NCBI RefSeq assembly: GCF_014873755.1
Contig: NZ_JADBEG010000001.1
Coordinates: 6,043,501-6,107,500, forward strand
From: Amycolatopsis lexingtonensis
GTDB taxonomy: Bacteria; Actinomycetota; Actinomycetes; Mycobacteriales; Pseudonocardiaceae
Reading direction: 5' to 3'
Length of the DNA: 64,000 nucleotides
The position numbers were made by a program, and so were the translations under genes. Shown in pieces: positions 28,069-37,103 of the stretch. The notes below the pieces were generated by a model. That model did no database searches and had not been told where the DNA came from. It was given only the letters and a program-made list of their open reading frames with translations. Position 1 is the stretch's first letter, and the number at the start of each line of letters is the position of its first letter.

Positions 28069-29382
28069 ATGCAAACGAGCCGGGACCGCTTCCTCGACGT
28101 CGTCCGGGCGGGGGCCATCCTCGCCGTCATCGCCCAGCACTGGGTCATGCCGGTGCTGTCCTACTCCGACGGCCACCTCGCCACCGGAAACGCACTCGCG
28201 ACGCCGGGGTGGTGGGTCGTGACGTGGCTGTCCCAGGTCATGCCGCTCGTCTTCTTCGCCGGCGGCGCCGCGGGCCTGATTTCCTTCCGCCGCGCGGAAT
28301 CCACGCGGACGTGGCTCGCCAGCCGGATCAAGCGGCTGATGGTCCCGGTGCTGCCGTTGCTGGCCGTCTGGCTGGTCGTCCCGGACTTCCTGCGCGGCCT
28401 CGGCGTGCCACCGCAGCCGCTGCAGGTCGGCAGCGCGATCGCCGCGCAGCTGCTGTGGTTCCTCGCCGTGTACGTGCTCGTCGTGCTGCTGACGCCGCTG
28501 ATGGCCGCCGCGCACCGGCGCTGGGGGCTCAAGGTGCCGCTGGTGATGGGCGCCGCGGGCATCCTCGTCGACGTCGCGCGCTTCAACGACCTGGGCTACA
28601 TCGGTTACGCCAACGCGATCTTCGTCTGGGTCGCCGTGCACCAGCTCGGGTTCCACTACGTCGAAGGCCGCCTCGGCACGCTCACCCGTCGCGGCGCCCT
28701 CACGCTCTCGGCCGCCGGGTTCGGGATCACCGCGCTGATGGTCGCGTTCGGCCCGTACCCGGCCAGCATGATCGGGATGCCCGGCGCGCCGGTGTCGAAC
28801 ATGAGCCCGCCGACCGTGCTGCTCGCCTTCCTCGCCGTCGGCCAGATCGGCCTGCTGCTCGCCTTCCGCCCGCAGCTCAACGCGCTCGCCGCGCGGCCGG
28901 GCATCGGCAACGCGCTGAGCTGGCTGGGCGCGCGGTTCATGAGCGTCTACCTCTGGCACATGCCGGCGCTGATCGTGGTGGCGGGAGTGACGGTGTACGG
29001 CCTCGGCTACGAAACCCCCGAGCCGGGCACACTGCTCTGGCTGGTGATGGCGCCCGCGTGGTTCGCCGTCTGCGGGCTGGTGCTGCTCGGGCTGCTGCGG
29101 CTGTTCGCGCACTTCGAGATGCAGCGCGACAACGGCGAAATCACCGCGCGCACACCGCAGCTCGTGCTCGCCGGCCTGCTGGTCTCCGGCGGCCTGCTCG
29201 GCCTGGCCGCGCACGGGTTCGCGCCGCTGTCGGACGGCATCGCGCACGGCCCGGTGCCGTGGGTGGTGCTCGCGACGGCCGGGTTCCTCTTGGCGGGCAA
29301 GCACATCCCGGTCACCGCGCTCGGCACGCGCTACCTCGGCCGCGCGGTGGACATCTCCGAGCGGGCCGCGCTCAAGCGCTGA
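28069..29382 (+). CDS. Acyltransferase family 3 membrane protein
   Basis: The 437-residue protein has about ten or more membrane helices. Its N-terminal part (DRFLDVVRAGAILAVIAQHW) matches the acyltransferase-3 pattern, including the conserved arginine and the histidine at about residue 24. Such enzymes transfer acetyl or other acyl groups to sugars or lipids at the membrane. The acceptor is unknown. The end overlaps the convergent amidohydrolase by 11 bp. Confidence 0.85.
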   Translation: MQTSRDRFLDVVRAGAILAVIAQHWVMPVLSYSDGHLATGNALATPGWWVVTWLSQVMPLVFFAGGAAGLISFRRAESTRTWLASRIKRLMVPVLPLLAVWLVVPDFLRGLGVPPQPLQVGSAIAAQLLWFLAVYVLVVLLTPLMAAAHRRWGLKVPLVMGAAGILVDVARFNDLGYIGYANAIFVWVAVHQLGFHYVEGRLGTLTRRGALTLSAAGFGITALMVAFGPYPASMIGMPGAPVSNMSPPTVLLAFLAVGQIGLLLAFRPQLNALAARPGIGNALSWLGARFMSVYLWHMPALIVVAGVTVYGLGYETPEPGTLLWLVMAPAWFAVCGLVLLGLLRLFAHFEMQRDNGEITARTPQLVLAGLLVSGGLLGLAAHGFAPLSDGIAHGPVPWVVLATAGFLLAGKHIPVTALGTRYLGRAVDISERAALKR

Positions 29383-30268
29383 GCAGCCGCAGCGGGGTGT
29401 CGTGCAGAACGGCTCGCAGGAACGGCTCACCCAGGCGATCGTCGGCCGCCCAGCCGGCGATCGCCTGCAGCTGCGTCGCGTAGGAGTACGGGATGTTCGG
29501 GAAGTCCGTGCCGAGCACGACGCGGTCGGCGTACTCCGCCAGCCGCGCCGTCCAGTCCGGCGGCAGCGGCGACATCGCCTCGGCGAACGGCACGCCCACC
29601 ATCGTCGTGTCCAGGTGCACCCGCGGGTACTTCGCCATCAGCTCGAACGCCGTCCCGAACTCGGGCATCGCCGCGTGCGCGAGCACCGCCGTCAGCTGCG
29701 GGTGCCGCGCGAGGACCTCTTCGAAGACCGACAACCCGGTGAAGTCGCCCCGCAACGGTCCGTGTCCACAGTGGACCACGACGGGGACGCTGGCGTCGGC
29801 GAGCGCGCCCCACACCGGCTTCAGCAGGTCGTCACGTGGGTCGTACGCGCCCACCTGCACGTGCGCCTTGAACACCCGGGCGCCGGCGCGCAGCGCACCG
29901 TCCACAGCGGACCCGGCGCCGGGCTCGGGGTAGAACGTGCCGGTCGGCACGGCGTCCGGTACCCGCGCCGCGAACTCGAGCGCCCACGACGTCAGCCACT
30001 CCGCCATCCCCGGCTTGTGCGGGTACACCAGCGGCGCGAAGCGCGTCACACCGAGCGACCGCAGCGTCGCCAGACGCTCCTCTTCGGACGTCCGGTAGTG
30101 CACCGGCCACTCGGTGCCGTAGTGCGTCGATGCCTGGTCGAAGTACGCCCAGACCTTGTCCATCACCGGTTTCGGCAGGAAGTGGACGTGCAGGTCGACC
30201 AGGCCGGGGAGGCCCAGCGACGCCGTCCACCGCGCGACGTCGGCGTCGGACTCCGGGCCCGCCGTCAC
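29372..30268 (-). CDS. Metal-dependent amidohydrolase (amidohydrolase-2 type)
   Basis: The 298-residue TIM-barrel enzyme has the metal motif [10 protein letters not shown] near residue 22. A lysine or histidine region follows in FKAHVQVG, then [18 protein letters not shown] and a final aspartate in [11 protein letters not shown]. This is the ACMSD/aminocarboxymuconate-decarboxylase superfamily, which includes decarboxylases and hydrolases. GTG 30268 overlaps the smpB stop by four bases, so it is coupled to smpB. No functional link between the two is known to me. Confidence 0.87.
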   Translation of the reverse strand: MTAGPESDADVARWTASLGLPGLVDLHVHFLPKPVMDKVWAYFDQASTHYGTEWPVHYRTSEEERLATLRSLGVTRFAPLVYPHKPGMAEWLTSWALEFAARVPDAVPTGTFYPEPGAGSAVDGALRAGARVFKAHVQVGAYDPRDDLLKPVWGALADASVPVVVHCGHGPLRGDFTGLSVFEEVLARHPQLTAVLAHAAMPEFGTAFELMAKYPRVHLDTTMVGVPFAEAMSPLPPDWTARLAEYADRVVLGTDFPNIPYSYATQLQAIAGWAADDRLGEPFLRAVLHDTPLRLLSA

Positions 30269-30747
30269 TCCGTGAACCGGCCCTTCAGCGCGCGGCCCAT
30301 GGCCTTCCTGATGTCGCGCTCCGCGTCGCGCTTGGCGAGCGTCTGCCGCTTGTCGTAGGCCTTCTTGCCCTGTGCCAGCGCGATTTCGACCTTGACCTTG
30401 CCGTCCTTGAAGTACATCGACAGCGGCACCAGCGAGAGCCCGCTCTCCTTGGTCTTGCCGATGAGCTTCTCGATCTCGCGCCGGTGCAGCAGCAGCTTCC
30501 GGGTCCGCCGGGGCGTGTGGTTGGTCCACGTGCCCTGCGTGTACTCCGGGATGTGCACGTTGCGCAGCCACACTTCGCCGTCGTCGACCGTCGCGAACGC
30601 GTCCGCCAGGGACGCCTTGCCCTCGCGCAGGCTCTTCACCTCGGTGCCGACGAGCACGAGACCGCACTCGTAGGTGTCGAGGATGGAGTAATCGTGCCGC
30701 GCCTTGCGGTTCGACACGATCACCTTCTGGCCACGTTCCTTGGGCAT
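30265..30747 (-). CDS. smpB: SsrA-binding protein SmpB
   Basis: The 160-residue RNA-binding protein binds the tRNA-like end of tmRNA and delivers it to stalled ribosomes. Family hallmarks are [20 protein letters not shown] near the N-terminus, [18 protein letters not shown] and the basic C-terminal tail ([19 protein letters not shown]) that enters the mRNA channel. It follows ftsX with a 48-bp gap, the order also seen in mycobacteria. Confidence 0.98.
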   Translation of the reverse strand: MPKERGQKVIVSNRKARHDYSILDTYECGLVLVGTEVKSLREGKASLADAFATVDDGEVWLRNVHIPEYTQGTWTNHTPRRTRKLLLHRREIEKLIGKTKESGLSLVPLSMYFKDGKVKVEIALAQGKKAYDKRQTLAKRDAERDIRKAMGRALKGRFTE

Positions 30748-30795
30748 ACGACCACTCTACGTGATTCCGGAATCGACGAGCAGCTGGTTAAACGA

Positions 30796-31689
30796 CTAGT
30801 GCCGGACGTACAGCCGCAGCGTGACGTAACCGGTGATGGCGGAGATCACCACGGACACCGCCAGCAGGATCGGCGCGACCGGGAACAGCAGCTCCAGCAT
30901 GGTGATCTTCGGGAACACGTCGCCGGTGAACACCGAATCGAGGAAGCCGGCCTTCGTGATGATCAGCATGATGATCCCGAGGATCGCACCGACCGCGCCG
31001 GCGACCACCGCCTCCAAGAGGAACGGTAGCTGCGTGTACCACCGCGTCGCGCCGACGAGCCGCATGATGCCGACCTCGGTGCGCCGGGTGAACGCCGACA
31101 CCTGGATCGTGTTGGCGATCAGCAGCAGCGCCGCGATGGCCATGATGAGCGCGGCGCCGAACGCCATGTTCCGGACGCCGTTGAAGGCGTTGAACACGCG
31201 GTCGAGGAACTTCTTCTGGTCGTCGACCTTCCGCACGCCCGGCTTGGTGGCGTACTCCTGCACGATCGAGTCGCTGCGGTCCGGGTCCTTCAGCTTCACG
31301 TGCAGCGACGCGGGCAGCGACTCGGGGCCGGTGAGTGCGATCAGCTCGGGCTGGCTCTCGAAGATCTTCTTGAACCGGTCGTAGGCCTGGTCGCGGTTCT
31401 CGAACACGACCGACTCGACGCCGTTGTTGCTCTGCAGATCCGAACGCAGCGACTGGCACAGCGCCTGGGTGCAGTTCTTGTCCGCCGCGCTGATGTCGTC
31501 GGTGAGGTAGACGGAAACCTCGACGTCGGCGAGGAAGTTGGACTTCATCTTGTCGATCGTGCGCACGGCCAGGAGGCCGCCGCCGAGCATGGCGAGCGAC
31601 ACGGCCGTGGTCAGGATCATCGCGATGGTCATCGTGACGTTCCGGCGCAGGCCGGTGACTACCTCACTGAAGACGAAACTGGCGCGCAT
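30796..31689 (-). CDS. ftsX: Cell division protein FtsX
   Basis: The 297-residue membrane protein has the FtsX pattern. There is one helix near residues 22-42, a large extracellular domain with two cysteines (NCTQALCQS) to about residue 170, then three helices to the C-terminus. It works with FtsE to activate peptidoglycan hydrolases at the septum. In mycobacteria the extracellular domain binds RipC. It lies 43 bp after ftsE in the same operon. Confidence 0.96.
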   Translation of the reverse strand: MRASFVFSEVVTGLRRNVTMTIAMILTTAVSLAMLGGGLLAVRTIDKMKSNFLADVEVSVYLTDDISAADKNCTQALCQSLRSDLQSNNGVESVVFENRDQAYDRFKKIFESQPELIALTGPESLPASLHVKLKDPDRSDSIVQEYATKPGVRKVDDQKKFLDRVFNAFNGVRNMAFGAALIMAIAALLLIANTIQVSAFTRRTEVGIMRLVGATRWYTQLPFLLEAVVAGAVGAILGIIMLIITKAGFLDSVFTGDVFPKITMLELLFPVAPILLAVSVVISAITGYVTLRLYVRH

Positions 31690-31732
31690 GGCGGGTGCAG
31701 GTCCTTGGGGTCGGGGTCGGTGTGGGCGGGTC

Positions 31733-32422
31733 TCAGCGACCGATGCCGTAGACGCCGCGGGCGTCGTCGCGGATCACCCGGCCGAGCTGCAGCTCGACCA
31801 CTCGGCGCCGCATGGAGTCCACGATGGAGTGATCGTGGGTCGCCATCAGGACGGTCGTGCCGGTGCGGTTGATCCGCTCCAGCAGCAGCATGATGTCCTG
31901 GCTGGTGTCGGGGTCCAGGTTCCCGGTCGGCTCGTCGGCGAGCAGCACCAGCGGGCGGTTCACGAACGCGCGCGCGATCGCGACGCGCTGCTGCTCACCA
32001 CCGGAGAGCTCGTTGGGCAGCCGGTCGGCCTTCCCGTCGAGGCCGACGAGCTCGAGCACCTCGGGGACGACCTTCTTGATGGTCGGGCCGGGCTTGCCGA
32101 TGACCTCGAGGGCGAACGCGACGTTCTCCGCGACGGTCTTGTTGGCCAGCAGACGGAAGTCCTGGAACACGCAGCCGATGGTCTGCCGCAGGCGGGGGAC
32201 CCGGCGGCGGGCCAGCTTGGCGACGTCGAAGTTGGACACCATCACGCGGCCCTTGCTCGGCGTCTCTTCGCGCAGCAGCAGCCGGAGGAAGGTCGACTTC
32301 CCCGATCCCGAGGGACCGATGAGGAAGACGAACTCACCCTTTTCGATGTCGACGGACACCCGCTCGAGCGCGGGCCGCGTCGAGGTCTTGTAGACCTTGG
32401 AAACCTCTTCGAGCCGGATCAC
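31733..32422 (-). CDS. ftsE: Cell division ATP-binding protein FtsE
   Basis: The 229-residue ABC ATPase has Walker [10 protein letters not shown] (near residue 36), the signature [14 protein letters not shown] and Walker [13 protein letters not shown]. The switch histidine is in [10 protein letters not shown]. The start is GTG 32422. The longer open frame upstream is not supported by a ribosome-binding site. It pairs with FtsX. Confidence 0.97.
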   Translation of the reverse strand: MIRLEEVSKVYKTSTRPALERVSVDIEKGEFVFLIGPSGSGKSTFLRLLLREETPSKGRVMVSNFDVAKLARRRVPRLRQTIGCVFQDFRLLANKTVAENVAFALEVIGKPGPTIKKVVPEVLELVGLDGKADRLPNELSGGEQQRVAIARAFVNRPLVLLADEPTGNLDPDTSQDIMLLLERINRTGTTVLMATHDHSIVDSMRRRVVELQLGRVIRDDARGVYGIGR

Positions 32423-32534
32423 GATTCGGCATACTACCCACCGGTCTCGTGAAGCCCCGGTTGCCCGGTCCACCCGGGTGGAGCAGCGGGCGTTCGCGCA
32501 CGGTGAGCGGTCGGCCGAACACCCGCCGCACCGA

Positions 32535-33635
32535 TCAGGCGGCGGTCTGCTTGCGCCAGCGGATGCCGGCGTCGAGGAAGCCGTCGATGTCACCGTCGAG
32601 CACCGCGGTCGGGTTGCCGACCTCGAACTCGGTCCGCAGGTCCTTGACCATCTGGTACGGGTGCAGCACGTAGGAGCGCATCTGGTTGCCCCAGCTGGAG
32701 CCGCCGTCCTTGAGCGCGTCCATCTCCTTGCGCTCTTCCTCCTTCTTGCGCTGCAGCAGCCGCGACTGGAGGACCTTCATCGCGGCCGCCTTGTTCTGCA
32801 GCTGCGACTTCTCGTTCTGGCAGGAGACGACGATGTTCGTCGGGATGTGCGTGATGCGCACCGCGGAGTCGGTCGTGTTCACGCTCTGCCCACCGGGGCC
32901 CGACGAGCGGTAGACGTCGACCCGGATGTCCTTCTCCGGGATGTCGACGTGGTCGACCTCTTCGACCTCGGGCAGCACCTCGACGTGCGCGAACGACGTC
33001 TGGCGGCGGCTCTGGTTGTCGAACGGCGAGATCCGGACGAGCCGGTGGGTGCCCTGCTCGACCGAGAGGGTGCCGTAGACGTAGGGGGCGCTGACCTTGA
33101 ACGTCGCCGACTTGATGCCCGCCTCTTCGGCGTAGGAGATGTCGTAGACGTCGGTCGGGTAGCCGTGGCGCTCCGCCCAGCGCAGGTACATGCGGAGCAG
33201 CATCTCGGCGAAGTCGGCCGCGTCGACGCCACCGGCCTCGGAGCGGATGGTGACGACGGCGTTGCGGTCGTCGTACTCGCCCGAAAGCAGCGTGCGGACC
33301 TCGAGGCCGTCGATGGACTTGCCGAGGTCGGCGAGCTCGGTCTCGGCCTCGCCCATGCTGCCGGCGTCACCCTCGGCCTCGGCGAGCTCGTACAGCACAC
33401 CCAGGTCGTCGAGCCGCTGGCGCAGGTCGGAGACGCGCCTCAGCTCGCCCTGCCGGTGGGACAGCTGACTCGTGACCTTCTGAGCCGCCTCCGGGTCGTC
33501 CCAGAGGGTGGGGCTCGAGGCCTGCTGCTCCAGGTCGGCCACCTGGGCACGCAGCGCATCCAGGTCCATCACCGACTCGATCTGCGTCAGCTTGCCGGTC
33601 AGGTCCTTCAGTGCCGCGTCGAACTCATCACTCAC
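32535..33635 (-). CDS. prfB: Peptide chain release factor 2
   Basis: The 366-residue protein ends translation at UGA and UAA codons. The stop-recognition motif SPF occurs in [15 protein letters not shown], and the catalytic GGQ in [17 protein letters not shown]. The whole protein lies in one frame, so the programmed +1 frameshift of Escherichia coli prfB is absent. The GTG start at 33635 lacks a clear ribosome-binding site. ftsE begins 112 bp after its end. Confidence 0.97.
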   Translation of the reverse strand: MSDEFDAALKDLTGKLTQIESVMDLDALRAQVADLEQQASSPTLWDDPEAAQKVTSQLSHRQGELRRVSDLRQRLDDLGVLYELAEAEGDAGSMGEAETELADLGKSIDGLEVRTLLSGEYDDRNAVVTIRSEAGGVDAADFAEMLLRMYLRWAERHGYPTDVYDISYAEEAGIKSATFKVSAPYVYGTLSVEQGTHRLVRISPFDNQSRRQTSFAHVEVLPEVEEVDHVDIPEKDIRVDVYRSSGPGGQSVNTTDSAVRITHIPTNIVVSCQNEKSQLQNKAAAMKVLQSRLLQRKKEEERKEMDALKDGGSSWGNQMRSYVLHPYQMVKDLRTEFEVGNPTAVLDGDIDGFLDAGIRWRKQTAA

Positions 33636-33657
33636 GTTTGTCAAGGTTACGGCAAAA

Positions 33658-33688
33658 CCCACGACCGGTTGCGAGGACCGGTCGTGGG
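33658..33688 (-). terminator. Intrinsic terminator of the padR-type gene
   Basis: CCCACGACCGGT at 33658-33669 pairs perfectly with 33677-33688 around a 7-nt loop. On the minus strand it is followed directly by TTTTG. It separates the PadR gene from prfB. Confidence 0.85.
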
Positions 33689-33698
33689 CGCGCGAACC

Positions 33699-34199
33699 TC
33701 AGGCCGCGGGGATGGCGTCGAGCAGCTTGAGCGCGGCCTTGGCCTGGGCCTGGGCGAACTCGGCGACCGCCTTTTCGTACGGCCCCTCGGCCGCCTTGGT
33801 GGCCGCCTTCGCGTCGTCGAGCTGCTGGCCGTAGCTGGTCCGGGCGGCGTCCAGCAGCGACTGGCGCTGCTTCGCGGTCAGCGACCCCGCGTGCACGAGC
33901 CGCAGGATCAGCGGGCTGCGCAGGTGGTCGGGACCGGCCTCGGACGTCAGCCAGGCCTTGAAGGCCTTCTTGCCGGCGGCGGTGATCAGGTACTGCTGGC
34001 TGGAGCGCGGGCCCTGCTTGCCGAGCCGGACGAGACCTTCCTTGGACAGCGCCGGGAGCTCCCGGTACACCTGGCTGCGGGTGACGCTGAAGAAGGCGCC
34101 GAATCGCTCACCCGCTCCCGCGACGAGCTGCCCGCCGGTGGCGGGACCGTCGTGGAGCAGACCGAGCAGGGCGGCGGCTGTTGCATTCAATTCGGACAC
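33699..34199 (-). CDS. PadR-family transcriptional regulator
   Basis: The 166-residue protein has the PadR winged helix-turn-helix at residues 8-85 (AALLGLLHDGPATGGQLV, SVTRSQVYRELPALSKEGLV, PRSSQQYLITAAGKKAF). A C-terminal helical arm for dimerisation follows. The start is GTG 34199. The target is unknown. Three CCAC-N-GTGG-like motifs lie in the region upstream and could be binding sites. It ends at a strong terminator. Confidence 0.88.
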   Translation of the reverse strand: MSELNATAAALLGLLHDGPATGGQLVAGAGERFGAFFSVTRSQVYRELPALSKEGLVRLGKQGPRSSQQYLITAAGKKAFKAWLTSEAGPDHLRSPLILRLVHAGSLTAKQRQSLLDAARTSYGQQLDDAKAATKAAEGPYEKAVAEFAQAQAKAALKLLDAIPAA

Positions 34200-34578
34200 G
34201 TCCCCTACATTCCCACTTATCGGCCGCTGTGTCCACAGTGGTCAGCAGATCTGTCCATTGTGGCTAGTCAGATCCCCTCGTTCGGCCCAATGCGACCAGG
34301 TCCACTGTGGACCGCGGACACGCAGCGCAACCATCACCGCGGTTCTTTGGTCCAACCAGCCGCACGCGAACGGCCCGGAAACGTCCAGGCAGGTGAGTCC
34401 GGCGAGCGGCTTTCCCCGGCTTGGCCGACGCCGGATACGCACCGCAACCACGCCGCTGCGGGGTTGCCATCGCGGAATCCGCGGTTTTTCGAGCGCTTCA
34501 CGGGAAAGTCGGCCGTGGAAGTTGTTCCGATATGACAAAAGAGGCGCGTTCCCGGATTTCCGAGAACGCGCCTCTTCG
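34200..34578. other. Intergenic region between padR-type gene and initiator tRNA
   Basis: This 379-bp stretch has no credible gene. It holds three similar 9-mers, CCACAGTGG (34233-34241), CCATTGTGG (34255-34263) and CCACTGTGG (34302-34310), close upstream of the PadR-type gene. The tRNA terminator hairpin is at its right end. Confidence 0.6.
34539..34576 (-). terminator. Intrinsic terminator of initiator tRNA (copy 1)
   Basis: AAGAGGCGCGTTC at 34539-34551 pairs with 34564-34576. On the minus strand the stem is followed by a TTTTG tract. It starts 2 bp after the encoded CCA of the tRNA. Confidence 0.88.
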
Positions 34579-34655
34579 TGGTAGCGGGGACAGGATTTGA
34601 ACCTGCGACCTCTGGGTTATGAGCCCAGCGAGCTACCGAGCTGCTCCACCCCGCG
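34579..34655 (-). tRNA. Initiator tRNA-fMet (CAT), copy 1, with encoded CCA
   Basis: The 77-nt gene folds as a cloverleaf with anticodon CAT. Three G-C pairs end the anticodon stem (GGG-CTCATAA-CCC), and the first pair is mismatched (C1 against U72). Both are marks of the initiator tRNA. The 3' CCA is encoded (34581-34579). A second gene with an identical body lies at 36963-37036. Confidence 0.97.
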
Positions 34656-34732
34656 CCGTTGTGGTACTTGAATAGATTACACGGGGTCGCGAACGGCTTT
34701 ACACCGGGGTCCACCAACCGGCTGACCAGGTG

Positions 34733-35317
34733 TTACTCCACTCCGAGCCACTGCCGTGCTCCACTCAGGACCATGGCCAGCCCGTCCTCGAACCGCGAAT
34801 CGACGTCGGCGAGCAGGTCCCCGGCCTCCGCGCTGCGGTAGCGCTCGTCCAGTTCGCCGGGCTTCGGGTAGACGGCCTGCTCTTCGATGGTGAACCCGAC
34901 GACGTAGCTGTACACGGTGAACAGCGCCTGAGCGGCCCGGCGCTCGTCCAGCCCGGCCTCGATGCTGCGGCGCAGCGGGCTCGGCGGGATCAGGCCGGTG
35001 TCCCCGAGGTAGGTGCCGGCGAAGACCTTCCCGCCGTCGCGGTAGGACAGCATCATCCGCCGCAGGGCCCGCGCGCCGTACGCGACGGCGTCCCACTCCC
35101 CCAGCGACTCCGGCGGCAGGCGGTCCTCGGCCGAGTCGCGGTACATCTGCGTCGCCATCTCGTCGAGCAGCTCCTGCTTGTTCTTCATGTGCCAGTAGAG
35201 CGCCGGCGCCTTGACCCCGAGGTCGGCGGCGATCAGCCGCAGGGTGAGGCCGTTGAGGCCCGCCTCGTTGAGCAGCTTCAATCCCGATCGCGCGATGTCC
35301 TGCCTGGTCAGGGCCAT
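34733..35317 (-). CDS. TetR-family repressor with TetR_C domain
   Basis: The 194-residue protein has a helix-turn-helix at residues 5-50 (LNGLTLRLIAADLGVKAPAL followed by YWHMKNKQELLDEM), which is the classical TetR(tetracycline)-type start. The TetR_C ligand domain fills the rest. It diverges from the monooxygenase at 35413 with two AT-rich palindromes between. It should repress that gene until an inducer, possibly the drug-like substrate, binds. Confidence 0.92.
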   Translation of the reverse strand: MALTRQDIARSGLKLLNEAGLNGLTLRLIAADLGVKAPALYWHMKNKQELLDEMATQMYRDSAEDRLPPESLGEWDAVAYGARALRRMMLSYRDGGKVFAGTYLGDTGLIPPSPLRRSIEAGLDERRAAQALFTVYSYVVGFTIEEQAVYPKPGELDERYRSAEAGDLLADVDSRFEDGLAMVLSGARQWLGVE

Positions 35318-35353
35318 GTTTTCGCTTCTCCTCGTGGTACCCGCCTTGACAAT

Positions 35354-35402
35354 TTAACGATGTTAAGGGCACTCTCGGGTGGGGTCAATTTAACGTTGTT
35401 AA
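35354..35402. promoter_or_regulatory. Two tandem operators TTAAC-N3-GTTAA
   Basis: The palindromes at 35354-35366 (centre GAT) and 35390-35402 (centre GTT) share the flanks CAATTTAACG and GTTAAGG. They are 36 bp apart. A TTGACA -35 box (35346-35351) abuts the first. The second touches the ribosome-binding region AAGGAG of the monooxygenase. The arrangement resembles the double tet operator. Confidence 0.85.
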
Positions 35403-35412
35403 GGAGCTGGGG

Positions 35413-36834
35413 ATGAACGAGCTGACCGCGGACGTGGTCGTCGCCGGGGCGGGCCCGACGGGGCTGATGCTTGCGAACGAGCTGGCGCTGGCCGGCGTGC
35501 CGGTCGTCGTGCTGGAACGGCTGGCCGCGCGCACCGGGCTGTCGAAGGCGCTGAACCTGCAGCCGCGCACGGCGGAGGTGCTGGACCTGCGGGGCCTGCT
35601 GGGCCGGGCGGAGCAGCGGTCCTTCACCACCGTGCCGGAGGGCCACTTCGCGATGATCCCGGTGAGCTACGCCGGCTGGGACACGCGGCACCCGTACCAG
35701 GTGGGCATCCCGCAGGCCCAGGTCGAAGCGGCGCTGGAGGAGCGCCTGGCCGAGCAGGGGGTGAAGGTGCTCCGCGGGCACGAGCTGACCGGCTTCGCCC
35801 AGGACGCCGCCGGCGTGACGGTCACGGCGGGCGACGTCCGGGTGCGCGCGGCGTACCTGGTCGGCTGCGACGGCGGCCGCAGCGCGGTGCGGAAGGCGCT
35901 GAACCTGCCGTTCGAAGGATTCGAAGGACGCGGGCACGGCGTCTCGGCGGACGTGCTGTTCCGCTCGGCTCCGGCGGGCGCGCCGCGGGAATGGCGTTCG
36001 ATGCGGAACCTGGTGCGGTCGGCGGCGTCGCCGGGGTCGTTCGTCGGCCTGATCCCGCTGGACGAGCCGAACCTGTATCGCCTGAGCTACGGCGACCGCC
36101 TGAACCGCCCGGCGGACCTGCGGGCGAAGGTGACCGACGACGAGGTGCGCGCGAAAGTCCGCGAAAGTTTCGGTGGCGACGCGGAAATCTCCGAAATCCG
36201 CTGGGCGTCCCGGTTTTCCGACGACGCCCGGCTGGCCGGCCGGTACCGCGTGGACCGCGTCTTCCTGGCCGGCGACGCGGCCCACACCCACTTCCCGGCC
36301 GGCGGCCAGGGCCTGAACCTCGGCGTGCAGGACGCGATGAACCTGGGCTGGAAACTGGCGGCGGAGCTGACCGGCCGCGCCCCGGCGGGCTTGCTGGACA
36401 GCTACGAAGCCGAACGTCGTCCGGTGGCGGAAGCGGTCCTCCAGAACGTCGCGGCGCAAACGGCGTTGATCCCGGCGACCCCGGAACAGCGGGCGATGCG
36501 GCTCCTGTTCCAGGATCTGACGGCGATCCCGGAGGTCCGGCACCGGCTGTCCGGAATGGTGTCCGGCTTGGACATCCGGTACGCCTCCGAAGAACCGCAC
36601 CCGGCGGGCACCCGCCTCCCGGACTTCCCCCTCGGCGACGGCCACGTGAGCGACTTGTTCCACAAAGGAAAGTTCGTCTTGCTGACCACTGAGGCAAGGA
36701 AATCGCCACACCCGGACGTCATCGTGGCCCGCGTGCCCGCCCTGCCGTGGCCGGACCTGACCACGGTGCTGGTCCGCCCGGACGGTTACGTCGCCACGGC
36801 AACGGATTCCGTCGACGGCTGGCTCACCGACTGA
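35413..36834 (+). CDS. FAD-dependent aromatic/antibiotic hydroxylase (rifampicin-monooxygenase-like)
   Basis: The 473-residue class A flavoprotein has the FAD motif VVVAGAGPTGLMLANEL (residues 8-24), the DG motif LVGCDGGRSAVRKAL (near 153), GD motif FLAGDAAHTHFPAGGQGLN (near 285) and a C-terminal thioredoxin-like domain. Size and layout match hydroxylases of polyketides and the rifampicin monooxygenase Rox. Together with a tetracycline-type TetR and double operator this suggests a drug-inducible inactivation or tailoring enzyme. The true substrate is not known. Confidence 0.88.
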   Translation: MNELTADVVVAGAGPTGLMLANELALAGVPVVVLERLAARTGLSKALNLQPRTAEVLDLRGLLGRAEQRSFTTVPEGHFAMIPVSYAGWDTRHPYQVGIPQAQVEAALEERLAEQGVKVLRGHELTGFAQDAAGVTVTAGDVRVRAAYLVGCDGGRSAVRKALNLPFEGFEGRGHGVSADVLFRSAPAGAPREWRSMRNLVRSAASPGSFVGLIPLDEPNLYRLSYGDRLNRPADLRAKVTDDEVRAKVRESFGGDAEISEIRWASRFSDDARLAGRYRVDRVFLAGDAAHTHFPAGGQGLNLGVQDAMNLGWKLAAELTGRAPAGLLDSYEAERRPVAEAVLQNVAAQTALIPATPEQRAMRLLFQDLTAIPEVRHRLSGMVSGLDIRYASEEPHPAGTRLPDFPLGDGHVSDLFHKGKFVLLTTEARKSPHPDVIVARVPALPWPDLTTVLVRPDGYVATATDSVDGWLTD

Positions 36835-36849
36835 CGCAACCACCCACCG

Positions 36850-36903
36850 GGGGTCCAGGGCGGCGAAGCCCCCCTGGCGGGGGTCCGGGGGTTCGACCCC
36901 CGG
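36850..36903. repeat. GC-rich dispersed repeat, copy B
   Basis: This 54-bp unit is nearly identical to 23859-23911, with the same GGGGTCCAGG start and the same terminal hairpin CCGGGGG-TTCGA-CCCCCGG. It lies between the monooxygenase stop and the tRNA terminator. Confidence 0.65.
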
Positions 36904-36915
36904 GGACAATGCGAA

Positions 36916-36954
36916 AGAGGCCTGTGTTCGCGCTTTCCGCGAACACAGGCCTCT
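36916..36954 (-). terminator. Terminator of initiator tRNA (copy 2)
   Basis: The stem has 17-bp arms at 36916-36932 and 36938-36954 around the loop CTTTC. It lies 8 bp after the tRNA 3' end. Confidence 0.82.
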
Positions 36955-36962
36955 GACCGCTG

Positions 36963-37036
36963 TAGCGGGGACAGGATTTGAACCTGCGACCTCTGGGTTA
37001 TGAGCCCAGCGAGCTACCGAGCTGCTCCACCCCGCG
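36963..37036 (-). tRNA. Initiator tRNA-fMet (CAT), copy 2, no encoded CCA
   Basis: The 74-nt body is identical to the copy at 34579-34655, including the C1/U72 mismatch and three G-C pairs in the anticodon stem. After the discriminator A the DNA reads CAG rather than CCA, so CCA must be added by the nucleotidyltransferase. Confidence 0.97.
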
Positions 37037-37103
37037 TCGTGACACCCACCTTACGCCACCGTTTCCAGGCGGTGCAAAGCAGGTGCCCGTTAGGTAACTG
37101 AGG

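Noticed and set aside
32535..33635. Possible programmed frameshift in prfB
   Set aside because: The protein is complete in a single frame and no shift signal is present.
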